Both the position numbers and the translations under genes were made by a program. The notes under the pieces are model-generated. The model was not told the origin of the DNA. It did not search any database and was given only the letters and a program-made list of their open reading frames with translations. A DNA stretch of 48,924 nt, taken from contig NZ_JNYE01000056.1 of NCBI RefSeq assembly GCF_000717185.1, positions 1-48,924 on the forward strand. Reading direction: 5' to 3'. How positions within the stretch are numbered: the stretch's first letter is position 1; each line of letters starts with the position of its first letter. Origin of the DNA: Kitasatospora phosalacinea (lineage in GTDB: Bacteria; Actinomycetota; Actinomycetes; Streptomycetales; Streptomycetaceae). Positions 38,681 through 45,842 of this stretch are shown here, in pieces.

Positions 38681-38686
38681 CACAAT
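38681..38686 (+). promoter_or_regulatory. -10 element for a leaderless transcript
   Basis: CACAAT ends seven bases before ATG 38694 with no ribosome site between. Confidence 0.45.
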
Positions 38687-38693
38687 CGGCGGC

Positions 38694-39284
38694 ATGGACG
38701 TCCTCGAACTGCTGGAGAGCGCCGGACTGCTCGCCCCCGGCGCCGCCGCCGACCCGAACGACCCCACCGTCCTGGAGATCTGGGACCTCCTCGCCCACGA
38801 CGGCTGGGAGACCGTCCTCACCCTGCTGGAGGAGCCCGGCACCAACCCGCCGATCCCGCCCCGGACCTGGGCCGACCTCGCCACCGCCGCCGAGCGGCTC
38901 CACCTCCCGCACAGCGCCGCCTGGTGCCACTGGCGGCACTACGAAGCCCGCCACGACCTGGTCATCCGCGCCGAACTCACGCTGCTGCCCGCCGGGGAGG
39001 GTCGGCGCAAGACACCCTTCGCCGGAGCGGGCGTCATGCGCCCGCTGTGGGACATCGGCCAGCGCACCCCCGACGGCGGACCGAACCTCGCAGTCGGCTT
39101 CCTCTGGGTGGAGCACACCCCCACCCTGGGCCCCGGCGAACGCGCCACCGTCCGCCTCCTGGCCCTCGCCCCCGACCGCTGGCGCGACCTGCGCCCCGGC
39201 GACCGGATCGCCATGCACGAGGGCCGTCCCGTCGCCGGAACGGCCGTCGTCCTGGAGGCCCGCCGGGTGTACGGCTCGTGCTGA
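38694..39284 (+). CDS. orphan EF-Tu domain-III-like protein
   Basis: A 196-residue protein. The N-terminal ~90 residues (MDVLELLESAGLLAPGAAADPNDPTVLEIWDLLAHDGWETVLTLLEE) are helical and unrecognised. The C-terminal ~100 residues resemble the beta-barrel of elongation factor Tu domain III (IRAELTLLPAGEGRRKTPFAGAGVMRPLWDIGQR; FLWVEHTPTLGPGERATVRLLALAPDRWRDLRPGDRIAMHEGRPVAGTAVVLEARRV). There is no GTPase domain. Such stand-alone barrels may bind nucleotide, RNA or translation partners, but no function is established here. ATG 38694 is chosen over an upstream GTG because of the CACAAT spacing. Confidence 0.75.
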   Translation: MDVLELLESAGLLAPGAAADPNDPTVLEIWDLLAHDGWETVLTLLEEPGTNPPIPPRTWADLATAAERLHLPHSAAWCHWRHYEARHDLVIRAELTLLPAGEGRRKTPFAGAGVMRPLWDIGQRTPDGGPNLAVGFLWVEHTPTLGPGERATVRLLALAPDRWRDLRPGDRIAMHEGRPVAGTAVVLEARRVYGSC

Positions 39285-39297
39285 GCCGGGCGGCGGA

Positions 39298-39567
39298 TCA
39301 GCCGCCGTTCTGGGCGATGGTGACGATCTGGTAGACGATGAAGGCCACCGCTCCGGCGCTCAGCAGCATGATCAGCGGGCCCATCTTTCGGTTGTCGCCG
39401 AGCACCAGGAGGCTGCGGGCGTCCTGGCCGTTGCGGGCCATCTCCTCGACGACGGCGCGGTTGCGGGCGGTGTAGTGGGTGGCGACGCCGCGGAAGTCCA
39501 CGAACAGGGCCAGGCCGAAGCAGAAGAAGCCGAGCGGGATCAGGCCCAGCACGATGAAGATCAGCAC
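39298..39567 (-). CDS. small two-helix membrane protein, unknown function
   Basis: An 89-residue protein with hydrophobic segments at both ends (LIFIVLGLIPLGFFCFGLALFV and MGPLIMLLSAGAVAFIVYQIVTIA) and a charged middle (RGVATHYTARNRAVVEEMARNGQDARSLLVLGDNRK). The start is GTG 39567 without a strong ribosome site. Similar two-helix proteins are common in Streptomyces, but no role is known. An unusually AT-rich patch (near 39608-39628) lies in the 118-base gap upstream and may hold its promoter. Confidence 0.75.
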   Translation of the reverse strand: MLIFIVLGLIPLGFFCFGLALFVDFRGVATHYTARNRAVVEEMARNGQDARSLLVLGDNRKMGPLIMLLSAGAVAFIVYQIVTIAQNGG

Positions 39568-39685
39568 GGCGGTGAGGATCGCAGCGGAGACCGGTTGCCG
39601 TCCAGGGGTTCTGGTTGAAATTTTGCCCGTCGGTGTGCGATCGAGCCGGGGCGGCGGCGGCCGACGGCCGCCCGCGGGGGAGTGG

Positions 39686-39922
39686 TCACCAGGCGGGGGC
39701 GATCAGCTTCCCGGTGGCGGCGTCGCGGACGGTGATGGCCTCGACCGGGCACATCTCGGCGGCCTCGGTCAGTTCCGCGAAGCCCTCGGTGGCCGGGCGG
39801 GTGGGGGTCGCGCGGCCGTCGGGGGCGAGGGCGAGGTCGGCGGGGGCGGTGCGGGCGCACAGGCCGCTGCCGATGCAGCGGGAGCGGTCGACCGTCACGA
39901 CCAGCTTCGGGGCGTCGCTCAC
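39686..39922 (-). CDS. [3Fe-4S] ferredoxin partner of the P450
   Basis: A 78-residue ferredoxin with cluster ligands in DRSRCIGSGLCARTAP (C-x5-C) and EMCPVEAI (C-P). The C-x5-C spacing, missing the middle Cys, is typical of 3Fe-4S ferredoxins that donate electrons to actinobacterial cytochromes P450. GTG 39922 overlaps the P450 stop (GTGA), so the two are co-translated. No ferredoxin reductase is nearby, so a chromosomally shared one must supply electrons. Confidence 0.93.
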   Translation of the reverse strand: MSDAPKLVVTVDRSRCIGSGLCARTAPADLALAPDGRATPTRPATEGFAELTEAAEMCPVEAITVRDAATGKLIAPAW

Positions 39923-41175
39923 CAGGCCACCTCCAGGCGCAGCGGGCTGCGGGTGACCAGGCCGGTGCGCCACTCGATGCGGTCGACGGGCGTGGCCAGG
40001 TGCAGGCCGGGCAGGGCGCGGGCGAGGTGGTGCAGGCCGAGTTCGAGCTCCATCCGGGCCAGCCAGGCGCCCAGGCAGTGGTGCGGTCCGGCGCCGAAGG
40101 TCAGCGACGGGGTGCCGAGCGGGGCGAACAGGTCGAGCGGGCCCGGCGGGTAGACCTCCGGGTCGGCGTTGGCGGCCACCGCGTCGGCGGCGACGACCGC
40201 CCCCGCCGGGATGGTCACGCCGCCGATCTCCAGGTCGGCCGTGGCCCGGCGCAGCGACCCCGGCGCGGTGGTGCGGTCGCCGAGCGGGACGGTGCGCAGG
40301 ATCTGCTCGGTCGCCGCGGCGGCCGCGGCCGGGTCGGCGCCGATCCGCCGCCAGGCCCCGGCCCGGTCCGGGTGCTCGGGCCTGCCCGGGCGGTCGGTGC
40401 GCTCCGGGTCGAGCAGGTAGACCAGGGCGTTGCCGAAACTGGTCATGGTGGTCTCGTGCCCGGCGATCACCAGCCCGATGGTGAGCGAGGTGATCTGGGC
40501 CTCCGTCATGCCGCCGGTCTGGTCGGCGGCCTGCACCAGCGAGCTGACCAGGTCCTCGCCCGGGTTCTTCCGGCGCTCCTGCACCAGCTGCTGCCCGAAC
40601 TCGCCGAACTCCCGGATCGCCGCCCCGATCTCCTCCGCGCTGTACGCCGTGGTCGACAGCGCGTGGTCGCTCCAGCGGCCGAGCCGCTCGGTGTCCAGGC
40701 CCTCCAGCTCCATCAGCCGGCTGATCACCCGCACCGGCAGCGGCATGGTGAGCGCCCCGACCACCTCGGCCGGCGACCCCGACCCGACCAGCTCGCCCAC
40801 CAGCTCCCGCACCACCCCGTCCACCCAGGGCCGCCAGCGCTCGATCGCCCGTGGCGTGAAAGCGCGCTGGACGGTGCGGCGGATCGCCTGGTGCTCCGGC
40901 CCGTCGCTGTTCAGGATCGAGGACGGGTCGTCCAGGATGTTCGGCGTCAGCGTGATCGGCGGGGCGTCCGGCGCGTACAGCGGGGCCCGGCCCAGGTCCG
41001 GGTGGGCGAGCGCCTGCCGGACGTCCGCGTGCCGGGTCAGCACCCACACCGGCGTACCGGTCGGCAGCACGGCCAGCCGGGGCGGACCGGCCTCGGCCCG
41101 CGGCAGGCAGTGCAGCGGCACCAGCGGCTGGGCGCCGGGGCTGCCGGGGGCGTCGGTGGTGGCGTCGGTGGTCAT
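39919..41175 (-). CDS. cytochrome P450
   Basis: A 418-residue class-I bacterial P450. Landmarks are WVLTRHADVRQALAHPDLGR, I-helix IGLVIAGHETTMTSFGNAL, ExxR in TEQILRTVP, and heme loop LTFGAGPHHCLGAWLARMEL with Cys367 as iron ligand. The second acid of the I-helix proton relay is present as E in AGHETT. P450s of this size hydroxylate or couple small molecules in the cytosol. ATG 41175 is chosen because upstream sequence is not P450-like. It overlaps the ferredoxin gene. The nearby RidA gene, 221 bases upstream on the same strand, may or may not share the transcript. The substrate is unknown. Confidence 0.94.
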   Translation of the reverse strand: MTTDATTDAPGSPGAQPLVPLHCLPRAEAGPPRLAVLPTGTPVWVLTRHADVRQALAHPDLGRAPLYAPDAPPITLTPNILDDPSSILNSDGPEHQAIRRTVQRAFTPRAIERWRPWVDGVVRELVGELVGSGSPAEVVGALTMPLPVRVISRLMELEGLDTERLGRWSDHALSTTAYSAEEIGAAIREFGEFGQQLVQERRKNPGEDLVSSLVQAADQTGGMTEAQITSLTIGLVIAGHETTMTSFGNALVYLLDPERTDRPGRPEHPDRAGAWRRIGADPAAAAAATEQILRTVPLGDRTTAPGSLRRATADLEIGGVTIPAGAVVAADAVAANADPEVYPPGPLDLFAPLGTPSLTFGAGPHHCLGAWLARMELELGLHHLARALPGLHLATPVDRIEWRTGLVTRSPLRLEVAW

Positions 41176-41396
41176 CCGTCCTCCTGGCAGAGCAGTTGCA
41201 GGACCGGGGACACCGCCGGGCGGCAGCCCCTCACCACCGACCGTAAGCGGACGACCCCGCCCGCGAGTAGGACGCAAACCAGCCACCGGCGGGGCGGACG
41301 GGGAGGGCAACTGTCGTTCGAAGGGCGGAAGTTGGTGCGGACCGGCGAGGCGGTGCCGATCCGCCGCCGATCTGCCGCCGACTCGCCGCCGGGGCG

Positions 41397-41801
41397 TCAG
41401 TCGGCGACCACGGCCAGCGCCTCGACCTCGATCAGCACCTCCGGCCGGAACAGCGCCGCGACCTGGACGGCCGAGCTCGCGGGCGGCCGCGCGGTGTCCA
41501 CGTGCTCGTCGCGGGCCTTGCGGACGGCGGGCAGGTACGCCACGTCGGTGACGAAGACGGTGAACTTCACGACGTCCGGGAACCCGGCCCCGGCCGCCGC
41601 CAGGCAGCGCCGCAGGTTCTCGAACACCTGCCGGGCCTGCGCCTCCGGATCGCCCGCGCCGACCAGCTCGCCCCGCTCGTCGAACGCGACCTGCCCGGAG
41701 ACCTGGACCAGCCGCCCCGTCCCGGTGACGACCTGCGTGTAGCCCGTGCCCGGTGCGACGCCCGGCGGCTCGGTGATGTGGGTGAGGTGAGGAGAGTTCA
41801 T
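41397..41801 (-). CDS. RidA/YjgF-family enamine/imine deaminase
   Basis: A 134-residue protein with the RidA layout: TGTGRLVQVSGQVAFDERGELVGAGDPEAQARQVFENLRRCLAAAGAGFPDVVKFTVFVTDVAYLPAVRKARDEHV, ending PEVLIEVEALAVV. The key Arg of RidA (R105 in E. coli, in R-P-A-R-S) is replaced here: the segment reads TARPPASSAVQVAAL, so the deaminase Arg may be absent. This would place it in a Rid subfamily without confirmed deaminase activity. ATG 41801 is preferred over GTG 41816, because GAGGA lies eight bases upstream. It trims reactive imines or has a biosynthetic role; context does not decide. Confidence 0.88.
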   Translation of the reverse strand: MNSPHLTHITEPPGVAPGTGYTQVVTGTGRLVQVSGQVAFDERGELVGAGDPEAQARQVFENLRRCLAAAGAGFPDVVKFTVFVTDVAYLPAVRKARDEHVDTARPPASSAVQVAALFRPEVLIEVEALAVVAD

Positions 41802-41850
41802 GGCGGCCATCCTCACCCGTACCGGGCGCCGGGCGCACGCGATTTCCGGC

Positions 41851-41892
41851 GGTGCAGGTGCGGGTGCAGGTGCAGGTGCGGGTGCGGGTGTG
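41851..41892. repeat. hexanucleotide GGTGCR tandem repeat
   Basis: Seven consecutive 6-bp units GGTGCA/GGTGCG occur, the last GGTGTG. They lie in the 132-base gap between the RidA and ATP-grasp-like genes and are not coding in a credible frame. Such arrays often vary in copy number. Confidence 0.85.
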
Positions 41893-41933
41893 GGGACGGG
41901 GGCGGTGCGGGGGCGGGCAGGGGCCGTTCGCGG

Positions 41934-42725
41934 TCAGGGCACGACCTCGGGCAGCGGGCGGAGGAACGGGCGGTCGGCGGACGGGAGTTCGGCGAGCGGA
42001 CCGGCCGCGCGCAGCACCACGTCCAGCACGGCGTCCGGGTCGCAGGCGTAACCGCCGCTCGCCCAGGCCGCGTTGGCCTCGACCACCGCCCAGCCCCGCC
42101 CGGTGCGGCCGAGGTCGACCACGGCGGCGCTCGGCAGTGCGGCGGGACCGGACGCCGCGGCCAGCACCTCGGCGGCGAACGCCAGCAGCTCCGGGCCGTC
42201 CGCCCCCGGCCCGGCCACCGCGAGCTCGCCGTCCAGGGCGTAGCGGGACGCGGCGCGCACCGCGCCGTCCAGGACGAACAGGCGGAACTCGGCGTCGAAC
42301 CGGACCACCTCGCTGACCAGCACCGGCGTGTCGCCGTCCAGCAGCTCCGGCCCGGGCAGGGCGGCGCCGTCCGGATACACCCGGGCGGCGAAGTGCTTGT
42401 CGGCCGGGGTCTTCACGAAAGCCGGGCCGGACAGCCGACGCGCCTCGGCCAGCGTCCCCAACTCCACCCGGCGGCCGGTCAGTTCGCGCGGCAGCGCGGC
42501 CAGCCAGCCGTCGGACGGCTCCACCGGGCCGAGCCCCAGCTCCCGCCCCACCGCATCGGCGAACAGCGGCCCGCCGTACAGGTGGACCGGCGCCCCCGCC
42601 AGCTCCCGCGGAGCGCGCCAGGACGGCGCCGTGAACGCCCGCAGCCCGCGCCGCCCGGCGGCGGTGCGCAGTTGCAGGCCGGTCTCGTTGACGCGGGGCG
42701 CGAGGAGCAGGACGGGAGTCGGCAT
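41934..42725 (-). CDS. ATP-grasp-domain-like protein
   Basis: A 263-residue protein. VLLLAPRVNETGLQLRTAAGRRG is a pre-ATP-grasp Rossmann-like start. PAFVKTPADKHFAARVY carries the ATP-binding Lys strand. VLVSEVVRFDAEFRLFVLDGAVRAASRYALDG has the central E..F..E-F-R pattern, and GWAVVEANAAWASGGYACDP supplies the metal-binding E-x-N. This is the layout of ATP-grasp ligases that join a carboxylate to an amine or thiol. Start ATG 42725 is given; ATG 42737 is equally possible, as neither has a ribosome site. No partner gene indicates the substrate. Confidence 0.8.
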   Translation of the reverse strand: MPTPVLLLAPRVNETGLQLRTAAGRRGLRAFTAPSWRAPRELAGAPVHLYGGPLFADAVGRELGLGPVEPSDGWLAALPRELTGRRVELGTLAEARRLSGPAFVKTPADKHFAARVYPDGAALPGPELLDGDTPVLVSEVVRFDAEFRLFVLDGAVRAASRYALDGELAVAGPGADGPELLAFAAEVLAAASGPAALPSAAVVDLGRTGRGWAVVEANAAWASGGYACDPDAVLDVVLRAAGPLAELPSADRPFLRPLPEVVP

Positions 42726-42877
42726 GCCGGTGATCATGCCGCGCGGCGCGTTGCCCCGGCCAGCGGTTTTCGCTCCGCGTACCCGCTCCGCTCGGGCAGG
42801 GTGATCGGCAGTCGGGCGTGCCGCAACGTGTCGGCGGCGGGCGCCGCGGGCGCGGAGGGGGCGGCAGGGGAGCGGGG

Positions 42878-43480
42878 TCAGTCGGTGGCGGCGGGGAAGA
42901 GCTGCTGGACGGCCCTGACCACGGCGGCCCGGCGGTCGGCCAGGAAGGCGGCGCGCTGCTCCTCGTCCGCGGGCAGGAACTCGGACTGGCCGGCCCAGGC
43001 GGTGGCGAGCTGGTTGAGCAGCACCAGGACGTCCAAAGGGTCCCAGGACGGGTCGAGGCGGCCCGCCCGCTGGGCCAGGCGCAGCTGCTCGGTCTTGTGC
43101 CGCACGGTGGCCCGCACCGGGTCGTCCGCCGCGTCCGCCCCGTCCGTCGCGTCCGGGGGCAGCTCCAGGCGGCCCCAGGACATCAGGCGCAGCCGGTCCG
43201 GGTGCGCGGAGAAGTAGTCGTGGAGGCGGCCCGCGTACGCCGGGAGGTCGGTCGGGTCGAGCCGGGTCGCCTCGGCGACGGCCGTCAGCTCGGTGGCGGC
43301 GACGGTCGCGTACAGCTCCTCCTTGCTGCGGAAGTACGCGTACAGGCGCTCCTTGCTGGTGCGGGCGGCCTTGGCGATGCGTTCGATCCGGGCGCCCGCG
43401 ATCCCGTGCCGGGCGAACTCGGCGGTGGCCGCGGCGACGACGCGGTCGCGGGTCGAGTCGGCTCCGGGCGGGGGTGTCAT
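42878..43480 (-). CDS. TetR-family transcriptional regulator (divergent from the peptidase)
   Basis: A 200-residue regulator. The helix-turn-helix is STRDRVVAAATAEFARHGIAGARIERIAKAARTSKERLYAYFRSKEELYATV, and the all-helical ligand domain follows (YAGRLHDYFSAHPDRLRLMSWGRLEL; LVLLNQLATAWAGQ). ATG 43480 is chosen; upstream frame residues (AAPRYGGAEPSGSVRYGGG) are non-domain sequence that overlaps the operator. TACGGT lies six bases before ATG, so the message may be leaderless. A perfect 18-bp palindrome immediately upstream suggests autoregulation and possible control of the divergent hydrolase. Confidence 0.92.
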   Translation of the reverse strand: MTPPPGADSTRDRVVAAATAEFARHGIAGARIERIAKAARTSKERLYAYFRSKEELYATVAATELTAVAEATRLDPTDLPAYAGRLHDYFSAHPDRLRLMSWGRLELPPDATDGADAADDPVRATVRHKTEQLRLAQRAGRLDPSWDPLDVLVLLNQLATAWAGQSEFLPADEEQRAAFLADRRAAVVRAVQQLFPAATD

Positions 43481-43486
43481 GCCTCC

Positions 43487-43492
43487 ACCGTA
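43487..43492 (-). promoter_or_regulatory. -10 element of the tetR gene at 42878-43480
   Basis: TACGGT on the reverse strand, six bases before the ATG. The 18-bp palindrome fills the space upstream toward the -35. Confidence 0.4.
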
Positions 43493-43497
43493 CCGGA

Positions 43498-43515
43498 CCG
43501 AACCGGACGGTTCGG
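43498..43515. promoter_or_regulatory. perfect 18-bp TetR operator candidate
   Basis: CCGAACCG-GA-CGGTTCGG is an 18-bp inverted repeat with perfect 8-bp arms, 17 bases upstream of the tetR ATG and overlapping the predicted spacer and -35. Size and placement fit a TetR dimer site. Confidence 0.7.
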
Positions 43516-43671
43516 CTCCGCCGTACCGCGGCGCCGCCCCGGGGTGCCCCGCGCGCCCGGGGGCGGTTTGCCGACGGTCCGTCATCTCGCCACGTCAGGA
43601 GCCGAGTTGATCGGTGTGCTGACCAACTCGCTCGCCCCCGCCGGGGTATGGCGTCGGACCGCCCGGCTCCC

Positions 43672-43677
43672 TATGGT
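43672..43677 (+). promoter_or_regulatory. -10 element of the secreted hydrolase gene
   Basis: TATGGT ends seven bases before ATG 43685 with no ribosome site, so the message is probably leaderless. Confidence 0.45.
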
Positions 43678-43684
43678 CTAGTCC

Positions 43685-45229
43685 ATGTGGACGAGATCAC
43701 GTACGGGCGGCCGCCTGGGAGCCGTCGGGTTCGCGCTGGCCCTGGCCCTGGCCGGGACGACGGCGGGAGCGGAGGCGGCCGCGGCCGCACCCGCCGAGCG
43801 GCCCCCGCGGCCGGTGTGGACGGACTGCCCGGCCGACCCCTCGGGCGCGCCGGTCGACCCGGCGCTGCGCTGCACCACGGTGCGGGTGCCGCTGGACTAC
43901 GGCGCGCCGCACGGGCGGACGATCGAGATCGCGGTCTCCCGGCTGGCCACGGCCAAGCCCGGCCTGCGGCGCGGCATCCTGGTGCACAACGGCGGCGGCC
44001 CCGGCGTCGCCAGCCTGCACCTGCCCGGCGCAGCGGCCGCCGGGTACCCGCGCGAGGTGCTGGACCGCTACGACCTGGTGGGCTTCGACCCGCGCGGCGT
44101 CGGCCACAGCACCCCCGTGACCTGCGGACGTACCCCCGCCGAGGTGCCCTGGCAGAAGGTCTTCCCGTTCCCCGCCCCGGACGGCTCGATCGCCCCGAAC
44201 GTGCGCTTCGCCCGCGACCTGGCCCGCGACTGCCTCACCGCGGGCGGCGACCTCGTCCGGCACCTGACCACCGCCGACACCGCCCGCGACCTGGACCGCG
44301 TCCGGGCCGCCCTCGGCGAGCCGAGGATCTCCTACCGGGCCGCCTCCTACGGCACCTACCTGGGCGCGGTGTACGCCCAGCTCTTCCCCGGCCGCACCGA
44401 CCGCTTCGTCCTCGACGGCAACGTCGACCCCAACACCACCTGGCAGGAACGGCTCGCCTCCTGGGACGACGGCGGCGAACTGCGCTTCGCGGACTTCGCC
44501 GCCTGGGCCGCCGCCCGCGACGCCGACCTGCACTTCGGCGCGACGCCCGCCGCCGTCCGCGCCAACTACCTGGCGCTGGCCGCGGAACTCGACCGCGCCC
44601 CGGTCGACCACCCGGTGGCCGGACCGGTCGACGGCAACCTGTGGCGCACCCTGTACCGCCTCGACTCGTACCACACCGCGCTGTTCCCGGAGATCGCCGA
44701 CTGGTGGAGCTACCTGGCCGCCGACGGCGCGGGCCCCGTCCCCTACTGGTGGCTCGCCAAGGGCGACACCCCCGGCGTCCCCGCGGACAACGACGTGGCG
44801 GCCCTCGTCGCCGTCCTGTGCAACGACACCCCTGCCGACCGCGACCCCGCCCGCTACCAGCGGGCCGTCACCGCCAGCCGGGCGCGCAACCCGCTGGCCG
44901 CGGGCATGGGCGCCAACATCTGGCCCTGCGCGTTCTGGCCCGCCCCCGCCGAACCCGCCGTCCGGGTCACCGACCGGGGCCCCGCGAACATCCTGCTGCT
45001 GCAGACCACCCGCGACCCCGCCACCCCCCACGCCGGGGCCCTGGAGATGCGCTCCGCACTCGGCCGACGGGCCGTGATGGTCACCGTCGAGGGCGGCAAC
45101 CACGGCGCCTACGACCCGGCCACGCCGTCCTGCGCGGTCCGCGCCGCCGACCGCTTCCTGGCCACCGGCGCCCTCCCCGCCCACGACCTCGGCTGCCGAC
45201 CCGACCCCGCCCCGACCCCCTCCGGCTGA
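43685..45229 (+). CDS. secreted alpha/beta-hydrolase, tripeptidyl-aminopeptidase (SlpD/E-like) family
   Basis: A 514-residue exported hydrolase. Signal peptide GGRLGAVGFALALALAGTTAGAEAAAAA precedes the fold: TVRVPLDYGAPHGRTIEIAVSRL, oxyanion block ILVHNGGGPGVAS, DLVGFDPRGVGHST, nucleophile S221 in RAASYGTYLGAVYA, D444 in LLLQTTRDPATPHAGA and H473 in EGGNHGAYD. The family releases tripeptides or other short units from protein N-termini outside the cell. The nucleophile elbow reads A-x-S-x-G instead of the usual G-x-S-x-G. A late Cys pair (PSCAVRA; DLGCRPD) is typical. It is divergent from a TetR gene whose operator lies in the shared region. Confidence 0.9.
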   Translation: MWTRSRTGGRLGAVGFALALALAGTTAGAEAAAAAPAERPPRPVWTDCPADPSGAPVDPALRCTTVRVPLDYGAPHGRTIEIAVSRLATAKPGLRRGILVHNGGGPGVASLHLPGAAAAGYPREVLDRYDLVGFDPRGVGHSTPVTCGRTPAEVPWQKVFPFPAPDGSIAPNVRFARDLARDCLTAGGDLVRHLTTADTARDLDRVRAALGEPRISYRAASYGTYLGAVYAQLFPGRTDRFVLDGNVDPNTTWQERLASWDDGGELRFADFAAWAAARDADLHFGATPAAVRANYLALAAELDRAPVDHPVAGPVDGNLWRTLYRLDSYHTALFPEIADWWSYLAADGAGPVPYWWLAKGDTPGVPADNDVAALVAVLCNDTPADRDPARYQRAVTASRARNPLAAGMGANIWPCAFWPAPAEPAVRVTDRGPANILLLQTTRDPATPHAGALEMRSALGRRAVMVTVEGGNHGAYDPATPSCAVRAADRFLATGALPAHDLGCRPDPAPTPSG

Positions 45230-45236
45230 CGGCCGC

Positions 45237-45743
45237 TCAGAGCGCGCGGCGCATCACCAGGCGCGGCCAGCGGTCCAGGCCGTGCGCCGCCTCCCGGGCC
45301 CGGACCTCGCGCAGGCCGGGCCCGAGGGCGTCCTCCGGTACCGGACGGAAACCGCAACGGGCGTAGTACGGGGCGTTCCACGGGACGTCGGCGAAGGTGG
45401 TGAGGGTCAGCGCCGCGACGCCCTCGGCCGCGGCCCGCGCCGCCGCGCACTCCAGCAGCGACCGGCCGACGCCCCGGCGGGCGTACGAGGGGTGCACCGA
45501 GACCTGCTCGACGTGCAGCGCCCCGTCGACCCGCTCCGCGACCAGGTAGGCCACGGGGCGGTCGTCGTCGTCCACCGCGGCCCAGGCCAGGCCCGCGTCC
45601 AGGAAGGCCGTCAACTCCGCGACGGAGAAGGGCTCGTCGTCCGCGACCTCGTCCATCCCGACCTCGCGGAAGCAGCCCCCGGCCGCCCGCTCGATCTCCT
45701 GGAGCAGCGGCAGCTCCCCGGCCCGGACCTCACGTGTGCGCAT
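45237..45743 (-). CDS. GNAT-family N-acetyltransferase
   Basis: A 168-residue acetyltransferase with the GNAT core: REVRAGELPLLQEIERAAG at the start, AWAAVDDDDRPVAYLVAERVDGALHVEQVSVHPSYARRGVGRSLLECAAARAAAEGVAALTLTTFADVPWNAPYYARCGFRPV, in which RRGVGRSL is the acetyl-CoA pyrophosphate loop. Substrates of this clan are amines, amino acids or drugs. ATG 45743 is preferred to the GTG at 45746, because CACAAT lies six bases before it. Its stop is seven bases from the convergent peptidase stop. Confidence 0.92.
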   Translation of the reverse strand: MRTREVRAGELPLLQEIERAAGGCFREVGMDEVADDEPFSVAELTAFLDAGLAWAAVDDDDRPVAYLVAERVDGALHVEQVSVHPSYARRGVGRSLLECAAARAAAEGVAALTLTTFADVPWNAPYYARCGFRPVPEDALGPGLREVRAREAAHGLDRWPRLVMRRAL

Positions 45744-45749
45744 CACCCC

Positions 45750-45755
45750 ATTGTG
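45750..45755 (-). promoter_or_regulatory. -10 element of the GNAT gene
   Basis: CACAAT on the reverse strand, six bases before ATG 45743. The upstream minisatellite fills the -35 region. Confidence 0.45.
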
Positions 45756-45780
45756 CGCGACCGGGGCCGGGCCCGGGACC

Positions 45781-45816
45781 GGTCCCGGTCCCGGTTTCGG
45801 TCCCGGTCCCGGTTTC
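45781..45816. repeat. 18-bp tandem repeat upstream of the GNAT gene
   Basis: GGTCCCGGTCCCGGTTTC is present at 45781-45798 and exactly repeated at 45799-45816, with partial copies on both sides. It occupies the gap between the GNAT promoter and the next reverse-strand gene's stop. Confidence 0.9.
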
Positions 45817-45842
45817 GGTCCCGGGGGCCGCGGGGGCGGGTG

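Noticed and set aside
41851..41892. CRISPR-like or origin iteron array
   Set aside because: Contiguous 6-bp units without spacers or AT-rich neighbour; a simple microsatellite.
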